DNA of 64,000 nt from contig CM071930.1 of NCBI GenBank assembly GCA_016081115.2, positions 41,329,335 to 41,393,334 on the forward strand, read 5' to 3'. A model generated the notes under the pieces. That model was given only the letters and a program-made list of their open reading frames with translations, did not search any database and was not told the DNA's origin. Source of the DNA: Rehmannia glutinosa (lineage: Eukaryota > Streptophyta > Magnoliopsida > Lamiales > Orobanchaceae). Positions within the stretch are counted from its first letter, which is position 1. Each line of letters opens with the position of its first letter. Made by a program: the position numbers and the translations under genes. Positions 1 through 12,061 of this stretch are shown piece by piece.

Positions 1-1782
1 GGTGCAATCAATCAAGATGAAGGTGAAATAGCTGAATCTCAAAGATAGCTGGAAAATCTGCAGCTAAGCGATGATGAGAGAGTTGCTCACAACACAGCTG
101 CAAGACGACTAAACCCAGCTGACTTACTCCAACCTGATGTGAGATGGATGAGAGACCATCCACCATAGCTAGTCATTGGAGATGTAAGAGATGGTGTAAG
201 AACCAGATCAAGAGCTTAACAAGAAGCTATGTTTACTTGTTTTATTTCCCAAATAGAACCTAAAGATGTGTCCCAAGCACTGGATGACACACATTGGATT
301 CAAGTCATGCAAGAAGAGCTGAATCAGTTTGAAAGAAACAAAGTATGGGAACTGGTGCAAAGACCAACCCATCAAAATGTTATTGGCACAAAATGGGTTT
401 TCAGAAACAAGATGAATGAAGAAGGTTCTGTGGTAAGAAACAAAGCAAGATTGGTAGCCAAAGGGTATTGGCAAGAAGAAGGAATAGATTTTGATGAAAC
501 ATTTGCTCCTGTTGCAAGATTAGAAGCAATAAGGATGTTTCTTGCCTACGCTGCTCACAAGAACTTCATTGTATATCAAATGGGTGTGAAAAGTGCATTC
601 TTAAATGGATTGTTGGAAGAAGAAGTCTATGTTGAACAACCTCCAGGTTTTGAGCAAAAGACTCTTGGAGATAAGGTGTACAAGCTCAAGAAAGCCTTAT
701 ATGGATTGAAACAAGCACCAAGAGCTTGGTATGATAAATTATCTCAATTTCTGACAGATAATGGATTCACCAAAGGCAAAGTGGACAGAACACTCTTCAG
801 AATTCAAGATGGAGAGAGTGTACTGCTTGTTCAAATATATGTGGATGACATTATTTTTGGATCCACAAACAAAGAGCTGTGTGACAAGTTCTCAAACCTC
901 ATGCAAGGCAAATTTTAAATGAGCATGATGGGAGAGCTGACATTCTTTCTAGGACTTCAAGTTAAACAGCTGAAGGATGGAACCTTCATAAGTCAAACAA
1001 AGTATACCAGAGATTTAATGAAGAAATTTGGTATGGAAGAGAAGTCTTCTGTGAAAATACCAATGAATACATCAGTCAAGATGGATATAGATGCAGATGG
1101 TAAGCCTGTGGATCAAACAAGATACAGAACACTTATTGGATCACTGCTCTATCTAACAGCAAGCAGGCCAGACATCACCTTTGCAGTAGGTGTATGTGAA
1201 AGATTCCAATCTGCTCCAAAGGAAATCCATATGACTGCAGCTAAGAGAATCCTAAGATATTTGAAGGGATGCCAGGAAGTCGGCTTATGGTATCCAAAGG
1301 AAGGTGGATTCAAGCTTATTGGTTACTCAGACTCTGACTATGCTGGATGTAGGGTTGACAGGAAAAGCACCTCAGGCACATGTCAAATGCTTGGAAACAG
1401 ATTGGTTTCCTGGTTTAGCAAGAAGCAAAACTCAATAGCCACATCCACAGCTGAAGGTGAGTACATAGCTGCGGGCAGCTGTTGTGCCCAAGTCTTATGG
1501 ATGAGACAACAATTGAGAGATTATGATGTTGAAGAAAAAGAGATTCCAATTATGTGTGATAACACAAGTGCTATTGCAATCACTCAAAATCCTGTGTTGC
1601 ATTCAAGAACAAAGCACATTGATGTCAGATATCATTTTATAAGAGATCATGTTGAAAAGAAAGACATCACCTTGGAATACATCTCAACTGACAAACAGTT
1701 AGCTGACATATTCATAAAGCCATTATGTGAATCAAGATTTGAAGAACTCAAGCATGAGCTAGGGTTAATTGAGCTAAGTTGA
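1..1782 (+). pseudogene. copia pol fragment: reverse transcriptase and RNase H
   Basis: One reading frame runs from base 1 to the TGA at 1780-1782. It is interrupted by stops at 46-48, 166-168, 217-219 and 916-918. The RVT_2-type reverse transcriptase lies at about 280-1100, with the YVDD box at 838-849. RNase H follows, with the SDSDYAG, TAEGEY and copia-typical LADIF..KPL motifs near 1330-1725. The catalytic Asp of RT motif A is Gly here (QMGVKSAFLNG near 580-612, normally MDVK). The frame resumes with MSMMGEL directly after the 916 stop, which therefore looks like a single-base nonsense change. It would have synthesised cDNA and removed the RNA strand in the virus-like particle; this copy is inactive. 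Confidence 0.93.
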
Positions 1783-2341
1783 CACTCAGAAGACTCAATG
1801 AGAAGAGATGGAACGTGAAAAGATGAAAATAGAGCAGAGCGTGTGAATCAGCTAAGTGAATCAACCATATCGAAAAAGTCGGTTGATCGAGTTAGGCGAC
1901 AAAATGAGTCACTATATGAATAGAGAGAAGAAGAGTTGAGTCAGCTAAGGAGTAAGCTGAGTCATTTATGAGCTAAGTGACAAAAACGCAGTCGTTTTTA
2001 ATAAGCGGGAATGTTTTTAAGGATGATGTCAGCGTAATAATGACAGGTACAGTCAAAAGATGCACGACAAAGCATATGATTGGATATAAATGCTGCCGCA
2101 TTAAATGCGGGCAATTAAATGCTAATCGGCGTGCTAAATCTGAGCTTTCGATCTTGATCAAATTTAAAAAACTGAAAGCACGTCCTTTCATAACCCATAT
2201 ATACCATTTTGTTCAGTTTCTCTCTCACATTACTCAAAAACTGTTCATCTTTCCAAAAGCAAAGATAGCATTTTTCTCTCAAAACCCTACCAAATCTTCA
2301 AAGTAAGTTCGTCAAAGTTCGTTCGGTAAATACTCAGAAAA
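1783..2341 (+). other. spacer between pol and extra ORF
   Basis: Non-coding retrotransposon DNA between the pol stop and the extra ORF. It contains repeated stretches related to 'gctaagtga' and 'gagtca' around 1850-1980. I see no convincing gene. An ORF at 1977-2306 has no recognisable domain and is probably chance. Confidence 0.6.
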
Positions 2342-5300
2342 ATGGCATCAACCTATGATTTCACCAAGCTAGGGAAGCAAATGCACACTGGTTCTACCGT
2401 GGATTTCGAAGGAATGGTCAAACAGGGATCCGATGAAACCCTTGTGAAGAAAATAGCCGATAAAATCGAGAAATATGGACTAAAACCCTTTCTCACAATG
2501 GAGTTTCAGATGACATATGTTGAGGAGGTAGCACAATTCTACGTGAATGCTGAGGTTCACGAAGAGGGCATCAAGTCCTCTGTTCACGGAAAGGATTTTA
2601 CAATCACTGCTGAAGATCTAGCGGAGCATTGTTTGCTGCCGTCGGAAGGAGTGCCGGAGATATTTGAGGCTGATGTAACCTTGGCTGCTGCATGGAAGAA
2701 AGTGGCCAAACCCGAGTGTGCTGCAAAAGTTGTCTACACAGCAGACAAGAAGCTGTTGAAGGAAGATTATCATAAGTTGTTGGATATTGTTGCCAAATGT
2801 GTAGACATAAAATTTGGAAGCTTTAATCAGTTGTCCAAAACCAAGCTGATCGTCATGGAGGAGAAGAAGGTAAACTGGGCAGAATTTGTCTACAACATAC
2901 TCTGCCAGAATGTTGGAAATAAGTCCTTCAAGGATGATGGGTCATTTGGAGGATCTCTGGGATATGGCCTTGTAATTGGCCGCTTGATGGAGGTGAAGGG
3001 TGTTTCCCTTCGACATGGAAAATCATTCCATGTTAACAAGAAAATGTTTCGGGCTAACTTGTCCGGAGCCCGAAAGAGAGCTTATGCGCAAGAGGCGGAC
3101 ACCAGGTGAGGGGGAATCACCGACCAGGAAACAACTCGCTGCCTCCCCTCCGAAGAAGAAAGCCGCCCATGCAGGTGGAAAGAAAAACATTTGCCCTGCG
3201 CAAAAGAAGAAGAAAGAGTCAGTCACCCCCCCGGCCGAGTCACCCCCCGCAGCCGTGTCTCTCTCCCCCCTGCGGCTGCGGTGGAGAAGGAATCATTAAT
3301 ACCTTCTCCAGGAATAAAGAAGAAGAGGATTGCCAAGGCGAGAAAGGCAACTACCTCTAAAGCAACTCCAAAGGCCTTTACCTTCGAGGAACCGGAGGAA
3401 GTAGAACCAGACATTCCTCTGGTGAAAATTAAGAGAAGGAGAAGACTTACCAGGCGTTCAGAGCTTGAGAAGACAGTTGAGTCTGCTACTTAGCTGGAAA
3501 AGATCTCTGAGACTGCTGAAGAAGTGCAGTCTCCAGAAGTTATTGATGAAACAGCCAAGTCTGCTGAGGCCGATCAACAGAGGCAAGTCGAAGACCCACC
3601 AGTGGATAGAAAAACAGGAAAGAAAGCGGTGAGAGAGTTGAATCTCCTGTCGACAGGACTGTATCTCCACCTGCGACAGACGTTGCTGAGGACGAAGAGC
3701 AGCAGAGTTTGCTACCCTCTATTCCTGAAAAGAAAGGGCAACAGGGAGAGGATGATGATGATGATGTAATGATGTACTCTCCATTGTATCCAGACATCCA
3801 AAATCGTCTTGAGAATGGAGAAAATGGAAGTTGAGTCACTCTAGGGTGCAGTTTGAACACCCGAGTTTATTGATGAGGAAGAGGAACTCTTCAAGTTTCT
3901 CGAAGTTGATACAATGCTGCAAGCTCTTGATGAGGATAATTGTATTAATATGCTGCAAATTCGGAAGGAGAACGAATAGGAAAGAGCAGCTGAGGAAGCA
4001 GAGGCGCGTGAGAAAGCCAACATCTATCCTCTTACTGGAACCAGTGATCACACTCATTCGCATATAGATGTTCTTTCTGGAAGTGATGCGGACTTGGATC
4101 CTGCTGCTGCAACAGAGGAGATAGAAATGCAGTAAGCCATGCGGGAATCCAGGATGATGCATGAGCAACAGCTGAGGGAAGGACTTGGAGAGTCATCCAA
4201 ATCTCAGCTGGAAATTGATCCATTGGGAGTGGTGCAGCAGATTGCCACTGTCATTGTTGCAACCACTTCCCCAGCTCACTCAGAGGATAGATCTAGGGGA
4301 CTTGGCGATGAAACCGGGAACTTGGGGACCCAAGTCGAGCCAACCCCTATTGAAGGTATCTTACCACCTGTCTCCACTGAACACTCAAAGGACACAAATG
4401 AGAGTCCGGTGAAAGAGTGACCCCATCACAAGTCACTCACCGGTGTGCCACCGGTGAGGGGGAAACTCCTCACTCCACTCGCAAATGCGGCTAGGTTGGA
4501 GGATCTGCAGATGACTCCACCATGAATCTCGGAGGCGAAGTGGAGAAGGAACAAGAAAAAGAAACACAACAAGTTATCATCAAGAAGCTCGGACAGTTGA
4601 GTCTGTCTCGGGAAGTGCCAATCGCTCTGCAGCGGTGAGACGACGGATCTTTGATGATGCGAGGCACAAGATGGGTTCTGCCGGGAGTTAACACTGGGCA
4701 ATGAAAGTGCAATCTCTGAGTTGAGACTCCTGGATGCCATGCGAAGACCCAAAAACAATGCGCTGTCGAAGGGATTGTACAAGGCCCCGCTACGATTGAG
4801 GCTGCGAGGAGGTAATGAAGGCCTAAGGGAGGTTGAGACTTCCCTGGTAAAAATCAAGAGATAAGAGCATTCCTCGGACCATAATTGCGACTCGAGAGGA
4901 GGAAATCGGTGCTCTTTCATGACTCCCAGGATGATCCTGATACAACTTTCCTAGGATCTGCAGATGAAGTGAGTCTACCCCAACTGCACATCAAAAGGAC
5001 TCAGCTGAGGACGCTCTACCAAGTACGAGTAAGCCATAATTCAAGGTTGCTCGTCAAACGTTCAACTTTGATGATGAGCCAAGTCTTCAAGACTCATCAT
5101 CTTCCGATGACGCTGATGGTGCAGCTGAGGAACATCAAATTCATTTAGCAGAATCTACTGAGGCCGAAGAAGCTGTTAAGACAGCTGAGGCTCAATCAGC
5201 TGGCCAACCCCCACACCAAGGCCCAGCTGAGACCGAGTCATCTGCGCAGGCTCCCAAAGCTGCAGCAGGCTCGACTCAACCTGAATCATCACAAGTACGA

Positions 5301-6985
5301 ACAACTGAATCCTCAATTCCATATGTGCGTGATGATGCGTTTGAACAAACCTTTCCTTTCCAGTTGAGCTGCCCGACTTTGAAGAAGAAACAGCCCGTGA
5401 ACAACGTCATTTCAACATTCGACCAGATCCAGTCATTCCCACCGACTCCATTGTCCCCATAGATTTTGATTTCAATGTTGCTTGGCCGCCAAAAAAAAAC
5501 CGAGATTCTTTGAGGTGCGTGAGGTATTCAAGACTATACTCGGTGAGATTGAAAAGATTGAACGACACCAAGCTTCACTTGATATGCGACTACAAGAGAG
5601 ATGCCACCCTCACAAAGAAATTTAAGAGGGATTGTGGTACGGATAAGGGAATGGTGTCGGCGGCAGTAAAAATGTGGATCGAATGTGGTTCGATACTTTA
5701 AGGCATTGTACAATAAAATGTTGATCTGGAGCGCTGATAATGCTGACATGAAGAAGAGGATACAAGAGAACATTGACAGAATGCATGCCTCTCACAACAC
5801 TGAAATGGAACTGCGAGAATTTCATAGGAAAGAACTTCTGCGCGTAGAGGAAAACATGGATAACAAATTCAGTCTTCTTATGGCTGAAATGAAACTGGTG
5901 GCAGCCGAGTCCAAAGCCACCCGCTCGAAATTCCGTGCACAGAGTACTCCTTGTGAGACTCCAAACAGAACTCAGCTATCAATCGCCTAGACTTTATGCT
6001 CGCAGGTATGTTCCCAGGGGTTTCTCTCTCCTTTGATGATGCCAAAAAGGGGGGAAAAGGAATCCCAGAAGATGTTAAAGGGGACGGTTGGTGAGAAGGA
6101 AAAGGAAACTGCTGTCACAGAGAGGAAAAATACAGCTGTTGAGAAGAAGAAGGAGAAGGGAAAAGCAGTTGAGGGGGAAGGATCAAAGGATATGACTCTA
6201 CTATTTGCTGAAACCCCTCAACAAGGACTTGTCACAACTGACATCATAAGCAAACTTCCAGTGACTCTGCCGCTCCAACACTCTGCCGTACCCATGTTTG
6301 AGAAGAGGAAAATAGTAGAAGCAGGGATGAAGGAGGTCGAAGGAAAAATGGATGCCCATGTGATGGACATATTGAAACAATACAGAGGCATTCCGGCAGG
6401 AAGAGACACTGATGCTATTTCAGACGTCGGAAACGAGCCAAGATCAATTGATGAATTCAAAATGCCCGAATCCGAAGGATACTTCGAAGGCATGTCCATG
6501 GCCCAAGCCTGGGACTTGTATTGGGAAAAAGGCCTCAAGCTGTGCGAAGAAGCTGACAGACAGAAGACTACTAGCCATCACTCTGCTGGTCACTCTGAAG
6601 AAAGAAGAAGGCTCCAGTACAATACACGCCCAGAGAAAGAGGAAGAAGCAGTGGAGGAAGAGGTTTCAGACCTAGACCTCTACCCAAAAACATTGAATAC
6701 ATATATCCAGGAAAGAAAAGAGGGATCTATTGGGCTGGATTTGATGCCATAGCAAATCTGGAAGTGGCAAGGAAGAATGCTGACTATGTCAAGAGGATTG
6801 AAGAAGAAAATAAGAGACAAGATCAGCTGTGGGAAGAGAGTCAACGAAGACAAGAAAGGAAGAGAAAAGATGAAGCTGCTAGAAGAGCCTACGAGAAGAA
6901 GAAAGCAGCTGAAGATGAGAAGAAGAGAAAGAGAGCAGAGGACGACAGAGCTAAAGAAGAAAGAAGGAGGCAGCGAAGGCGATGA
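2342..6985 (+). pseudogene. extra ORF (aORF) of copia family 1, frameshifted
   Basis: After pol comes a long extra coding region. Its first 255 residues (2342-3109) are intact and resemble the 'putative plant transposon protein' domain found in plant retroelements; the ATG has a clean AAAATGG context. Downstream the sequence stays protein-like but jumps frames: Pro/Ser/Lys-rich pieces at 3106-3493, an acidic stretch to about 5400, a helical piece at 5685-5990, a Lys/Glu-rich piece at 6033-6752, and a strongly charged coiled coil at 6764-6985 (runs such as RRQERKRKDEAAR). Repeated 'cagctgag' units near 5100-5300 suggest internal repeats. In SIRE-type elements such ORFs are called env-like. No signal peptide or membrane segment is visible in the intact part, so an envelope role is not supported. 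Function unknown. Confidence 0.75.
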
Positions 6986-7260
6986 AGTGTTGTTGTCCAC
7001 CCCTTCATGTATTTACAATATGTAAGTCTTCTATACAATGAATAAAAGTTATGCAATTTCTATATTCTTGCGTAGATATAGAATGCCATGTTACTCTGAT
7101 ACACTTTGTAAACAGCTGTGTAAAGGACAAGAATATTATGATCAATAAAAAGATCGATTCTACGCATACATTCTCTGTTTCTACATTGTCTATATGTATC
7201 TTTGCTATTTATATTTTATATGTATGATTTAAGTTTTGGCATCATCAAAAAGGGGGAAAT
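6986..7260 (+). promoter_or_regulatory. 3' untranslated region with polypurine tract
   Basis: Non-coding DNA between the extra ORF and the LTR. It ends in the purine run AAAAAGGGGGAAA immediately before the TGTTGGG start of the LTR, which is the expected plus-strand primer. The same sequence with the same run precedes the LTR copy at 24355, confirming the boundary. Confidence 0.85.
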
Positions 7261-8844
7261 TGTTGGGAAATTTATTGCTTAGATTTTGATGAATGCCATG
7301 TAAAACTTAGACTAGAAAGTTGGCACCCCATTTTCCTTGTAATTTGTATTGTAATAGATAGGGTTATGTAGTGAGTCAAGTCGGCTATGCCTGGATATAC
7401 AAGAAGTCAACTAAAGATCGAAATGAAGACTTCGCTATGAAACAAATTGAGTATGGCAAGGAAGAAGAAGACAAGAACTCGATCAAGGAGTATTAGGTGA
7501 TATACAATTGTGTGAACTCGGTCAAAGTCAACTCAAGAAGCCAAGTCAAGTTGAAGTGACGGATGAGTCTTTCAATCATTGGAGCGGACTCAAGTCACCT
7601 GGGGAAAAGGCAAACTTTGCAAAGAGGAGTTAATCGAAAAGAATCCGTTGCAAGCGTAATTGTCAAAAATATTACCTAAACAAGTAATACTTCCATGCTT
7701 TGCCATGTCTTAAAGTGCTCACCCCGTCCCGAGCGTGCAAAAAAGGAATAAACTAATGGAAGATCGCACCTTTTGTCGAACACGGAAAGCCGCAAGACAT
7801 TTAATACGAGGAAATGTCAACATCAAGGACTGCAACAAGAAAAGCCAACGAACACAAGTGACTTTTAAAAATCAGCCTATCTCTTCAACGGGCAGATTTT
7901 TTGAAAGTTCATTATAAAAGGCTGAGGAATCACTTTAAGAAAAGGTTACCTTGAACACCTGAACCACGAGCATTCAAGCTATTATTCGAACTGTAACCTG
8001 CAAAATATTCTCAAGTTATTCAAGCAAATCCTCAAGCCTAAATTTCAAAGGAAATCGATCCAACACCAAGCTGTTGAAGGAAAGACAACTTCAAACTGTT
8101 GAAGAGGAAACTTTTGAAGAATCAAAAGGGTCTACATTCCAAGGAGGATTGTAGAAAGGTTCAAGGTCAAACTAGTCTCAAGTTATTGGAGGGCTTCGTG
8201 ATCAAATCCAAGAAGCTTGAGCAAGTGGTTGAAGTAGCAAAGCGGCCCCTGTGAAGAAAAGTTCTCTTTTCGAACGAGAAGCCGGTTGTGTGACCAGGCA
8301 TCTCCGGACCGAGTCCCAAAGGATCAAGTCACCGTGTGTGATCAAGACTTGTATCGGGTGATAACCACTTTGTACTCGATCAATACTTAGTGGATTCCTC
8401 CGTGTTGGAGAAAAGAGGAGTAGAAGAATTACCCATCTTCGAACCTCTATAAAAATTATTGTGTCATTTACATTTCAGTATTTAATTTCTCCATATCATT
8501 CTATATCTGCTGATAATTTCTATCCAACTGATAATTAACAAAGTGCTAAAACCAAGTGTTAAAACAAACTTAAACCAAATTCAAGGGTGTTAAGTCTTCC
8601 AAAAAATTTCATCACAAATGCCCAAGTTAATGTTTATACTAAACAAATTTCAGTTATTCTATCAATAGCTCAATCGAGTCAACGTTGAGTGGCTAACTCT
8701 ATTTGGTTAACTAACTTAGTTGTCCCATGAGGACTTAGCTGTGTATTTAACTCTGTAATATTTTAAAAGGACTAAAATCGAAAAGTTGGTAAGGTTTATT
8801 CAACCCCCCCTTCTAAACCTTACTCACACCCCTTGGGACCTACA
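7261..8844 (+). repeat. 3' LTR of copia family 1 (forward)
   Basis: A 1584-bp LTR beginning TGTTGGGAAA and ending GGGACCTACA. It matches, with small indels, the inverted LTR at 12062-13683 and the LTR at 24355-25930, which fixes both ends. The last 50 bases include a run of C residues (CAACCCCCCCTTC) shared by all three copies. Confidence 0.93.
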
Positions 8845-11800
8845 GCTGCAGATAATTCATGAGCAATACCATTTTCAACACAATACTGAGTTATTATTCC
8901 ATTGACAAACTCAGTTCCTCTATCAAGTCTTATCTTTATAATGGTTTGACTCTTCTCATTTTGAACTCTTTTCATCAGTTGAGGTAACTTCTGCAAAGTT
9001 TCCTTCTTTTTGGACATGAAGATTGTACATGTATATCTTGAATAATCATCCACCACTACTAAAGTGTATTTCTTTCAACTTATGTTGGCTGGCTCAACTG
9101 GACCAAATAAGCCCATATGCAACAGATGCAATATCCTTGTTGAAGATGGACTAGACTTCTCTTTGAATGATGATTTGATATGCTTTCCCATCTGGCATGC
9201 ATCACAAACACTTTCTTTCTTGTACACTGAGTCTGGTAGTCCTTCTACAAGATTACTCCTTGCAAGCTTGTTAATTGTCTTGAAATTCAGGTGACTCAAC
9301 TTCTTGTGCCATAGCCAACTTGATTCTTTGTACTCTTTTGCTAGCAGACAAGTGCTTGGTGTGGCAAAAATCGACCAATCTACCACATACATGTTCTTTT
9401 GTCTGGATCCTTGCAACACTACTTCATTTGATTCAGTGTCTTTAGTTTGGCACACTCCCATATTGAATCCAACATTATATCCCTTGTCACAGAGTTGGCT
9501 GATGCTTAACAGGTTGAAGTTGAGGCCTTCAACATATGCAACATTTGATTTTTAATCCATTTTTCTTGATGGATCCAAACCTCTTATTTCCCATGGAGCT
9601 TCATTTCCTCCAAATATGACTTTTGCGCCTCTAATCTCCTTGAATTTTGACAGATTTTTCTTGTTTCTGTCATGTATGCCGGGAATGCCACTATCCATGT
9701 ACCAGGTTCCTTGGCCCTCAACTGTTCCCTGAACCTGCAATCAAGGAAATCAGTTTTTAGGTACCCATACTTGCCTGGGTCCTGAGAGGTTAGTGTTGTA
9801 AGATGATCCAACCAACCTATAGCCAAATGATTTGACTCTAAGAGATTGCCATCTATCTATGCCATAATCATAATTAACCTTGGCAAATTGCTTGGGGCCT
9901 TTAGGTTCATACAGCTGTCTCTTTTGTTTGTATGCCTGTGTGTGTGTTTTATCAATTGCCTTCTTTGGGTAGTTGTGATATTTCCGAGTGTAGTGCTTGG
10001 GTGCATATGTGTGCTGATGATAGCTCTTTTGCCTTTGAAATGACCTTTGCTGAGTTCTAGGCCTTTGCCATTTTGGCATATATTCCATAGGTCTTTGTTG
10101 ATATTTCACATTATTCCAATCAGCTTGGCTTGGGTAGTTTCTACCATTCCCATCATTTGTGTTCCTTTGATAGAACTTCTGGGGATTCTGGTAGCTCTGT
10201 TTCTTCTTCACGGAGTACTTCCTGTTTGGAGTTTGCTGAGGCACTCTGCTGGATTTCTTCTCAGCTGTCCTCTCAGCATACTCAACTGGCTGTTTTTCTT
10301 TTCCTTTATATCCAAAGCTAGTTTGTTTGTGATTGTGCTTTGGAGTGAATGTGGGTGCAACATTTGGTGTCTTGGGTTTTTGAGATGCTTCATTACTTGA
10401 TGATCCTTTTTCCAAGATCACTGGGGAGTTTCACCGCACACAAAGGAATTGAATCCTATGTCTGTCTTGTCTCCACACTCTTTTTGGCTCATAATAAGGT
10501 CATCCAATGATTTAGATGCCTTAGTGAATGAAGCAATCATATTTTTGAGATCATTTTCTCTCTTTTCTATAGCAGCTATCTCATCTATTAGTTTAGCATT
10601 CTCAGCCTTCAGCTCTTTATTCTCATCAGCTATGTGACTTAGAGTACTCGGCTCCTTAGTCAAGTTTGTGAGTTTTGCTTTTAAATGGCCGTTTTCCTCA
10701 TTTAATAGTGTGTGTGAGGATTTAATGTGCTCAAAGTCTTTCATCATTTTCCCTAATGAATCATAAAGATCAATGGGTGATGAAGTGTGTGTGTCACAAT
10801 CACTATCACTAGAATCTGAGTGAGATGAGTTAGAATGTACCTCATCTTCTTGGTCAGGTTGATCTTGTTCTTTAGCCATTAGACGGATCATTGCTTCTTC
10901 TTCAGAATCACTTTGGTAGTCAGCTTCACTACTCTCTGAGTTTGTCGCTTCCTTTGACTTAGCTGTATCAGCAGTCTCAGTAGCCAACATTGCCTTTTTC
11001 TTTTCTTGTCTTATTTCTCTGAAGATTCTTCTTTCTTCTTCATTCCTGTATTTATTGACTACAAGATATGGACAGTCAATAGCAAAATGTCCTGGTTGTC
11101 TACAATTCCAACATAGGTTTTCAACTTTTTGGTCACCTCTCTCATTTCTTGGGTTGTCAGCTCTTTGATATTCGACCTTTTGATACTCAGCTCTCTTCCC
11201 ATCCTTGACTATAAGTGCAGCTGTTTTGGGTACAGTTGTCTCCTCTTGATCTTTTCTTCTCAGCTCAAATTCATAAGCTTTGAGGTCTGAGAACAGTTCA
11301 TGATTGGATGTTTTTTATAGGTCCATCGAGTGCCTTAGAGCCATGGTTTTCATTTCCCACTCAGCTGGGAGGCTCCTTAGTATTTTCATGCACATTTCCT
11401 TTTGTGTGTATTCCTTTCCAAGTGCTGAGAGCTCATTTGTAATTTCAGTGAATCTAGCATCCAACTGATCCATTGTCTCACCTGCAAGCATTTTAAAGTT
11501 GTCAAATTTTTGAACAACAGATAATTTGTTTTCCTTAATTTGCTCTGATCCTTCACAAATTAAAGTTAGTTTATCCCAGATTTCTTTTGTTGTTTTGCAT
11601 GATTTGACTTTATTGAACATTGCTTTGTCCAGAGTCTTGTAGAGAATATCCTTGGCCACATTATCCAAGTTGTATCTCTTTCTGTCATCATTGGTCCATT
11701 TAGTCCTTGGTTTTTCAACTAGGGTTTGTCTCTTGCTCGCGCCACGACTTCCTCTCCTTCAGCTGCAGCAACTCTCCTTGCAGTTGTGTTCACTTTCAAT

Positions 11801-11934
11801 ATTTGTAGTGGCCCTTCCTCTATCACTAGCCACATTTCATCATGTAAAGCAGATAGATGAGCATGCATACGAATTTTCCAGTCATCAAATTCCTCAATAG
11901 TGAACATGGGGATGCGTGTCAAATTTGCTTCCAT
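8845..11934 (-). pseudogene. gag-protease-integrase of inverted copia family 1
   Basis: Gag starts at the ATG 11934-11932 (MEANLTRIPMFTIEEF), 130 bp after the primer site. The frame breaks near 11720 and resumes at 11668-11315 (UBN2-type gag). A CX2CX4HX4C zinc knuckle (CWNCRQPGHFAIDC) is readable near 11060-11110. An acidic then coiled-coil segment (10990-10418) and a basic Gln/Lys-rich segment (10421-9750) follow. The protease signature is degenerate (WYMDSGIP near 9690). The pre-integrase His-Cys motif is present (WHKKLSH ... CDACQMGK near 9165-9315). The integrase core begins at 9056 (VDDYSRYT) and is cut after the HELSAA motif at 8845. Several frameshifts make it non-functional. Confidence 0.88.
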
Positions 11935-12047
11935 GATAATAACTTTGATGTTTAAAAATGGCTTTTGAAAGAACAAGTGTTAAAAATTTCTTTGAAAGAT
12001 TGGAGATCTAGTTCAGTAACCAGTGCGGAAGGCTCAATGAACCAACC

Positions 12048-12059
12048 GCTCTGATACCA
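12048..12059 (-). promoter_or_regulatory. primer binding site, initiator-tRNA-Met type
   Basis: On the minus strand TGGTATCAGAGC starts two bases after the LTR end. It is complementary to the 3' end of plant initiator tRNA-Met, the standard copia minus-strand primer. It fixes the LTR boundary at 12062. Confidence 0.92.
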
Positions 12060-12061
12060 CT

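Larger units (their letters stand above)
1..8844 (+). mobile_element. Ty1/copia retrotransposon, 3' half (family 1, SIRE-like)
   Basis: The 3' half of a large Ty1/copia element that enters the window from the left. Visible in order are reverse transcriptase, RNase H, a spacer, a long extra ORF, a polypurine tract and a 3' LTR of 1584 bp ending in CA at 8844. Extra ORFs after pol and LTRs above 1 kb are typical of the SIRE/Maximus lineage, so I assign it there by organisation. The right end abuts integrase sequence of an inverted copy of the same family, as expected if this copy inserted into that one. Coding regions carry stops and frameshifts, so the copy is not autonomous. Confidence 0.88.

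Noticed and set aside
1..1782. Endogenous pararetrovirus reverse transcriptase
   Set aside because: The RT/RNase H sequence is copia-type (YVDDI, LADIF..KP), integrase precedes RT in sibling copies, and LTRs, tRNA-Met primer sites and polypurine tracts are present. No movement or coat protein is seen.
7735..7917. Short ORF repeated at 12981-13184 as a conserved small gene
   Set aside because: It lies in the copia family 1 LTR, and conservation is due to LTR copies.
10047..10400. Plus-strand ORF of 117 residues with hydrophobic character
   Set aside because: It is the antisense of the retrotransposon gag (minus strand 9750-10421) and has no domain.
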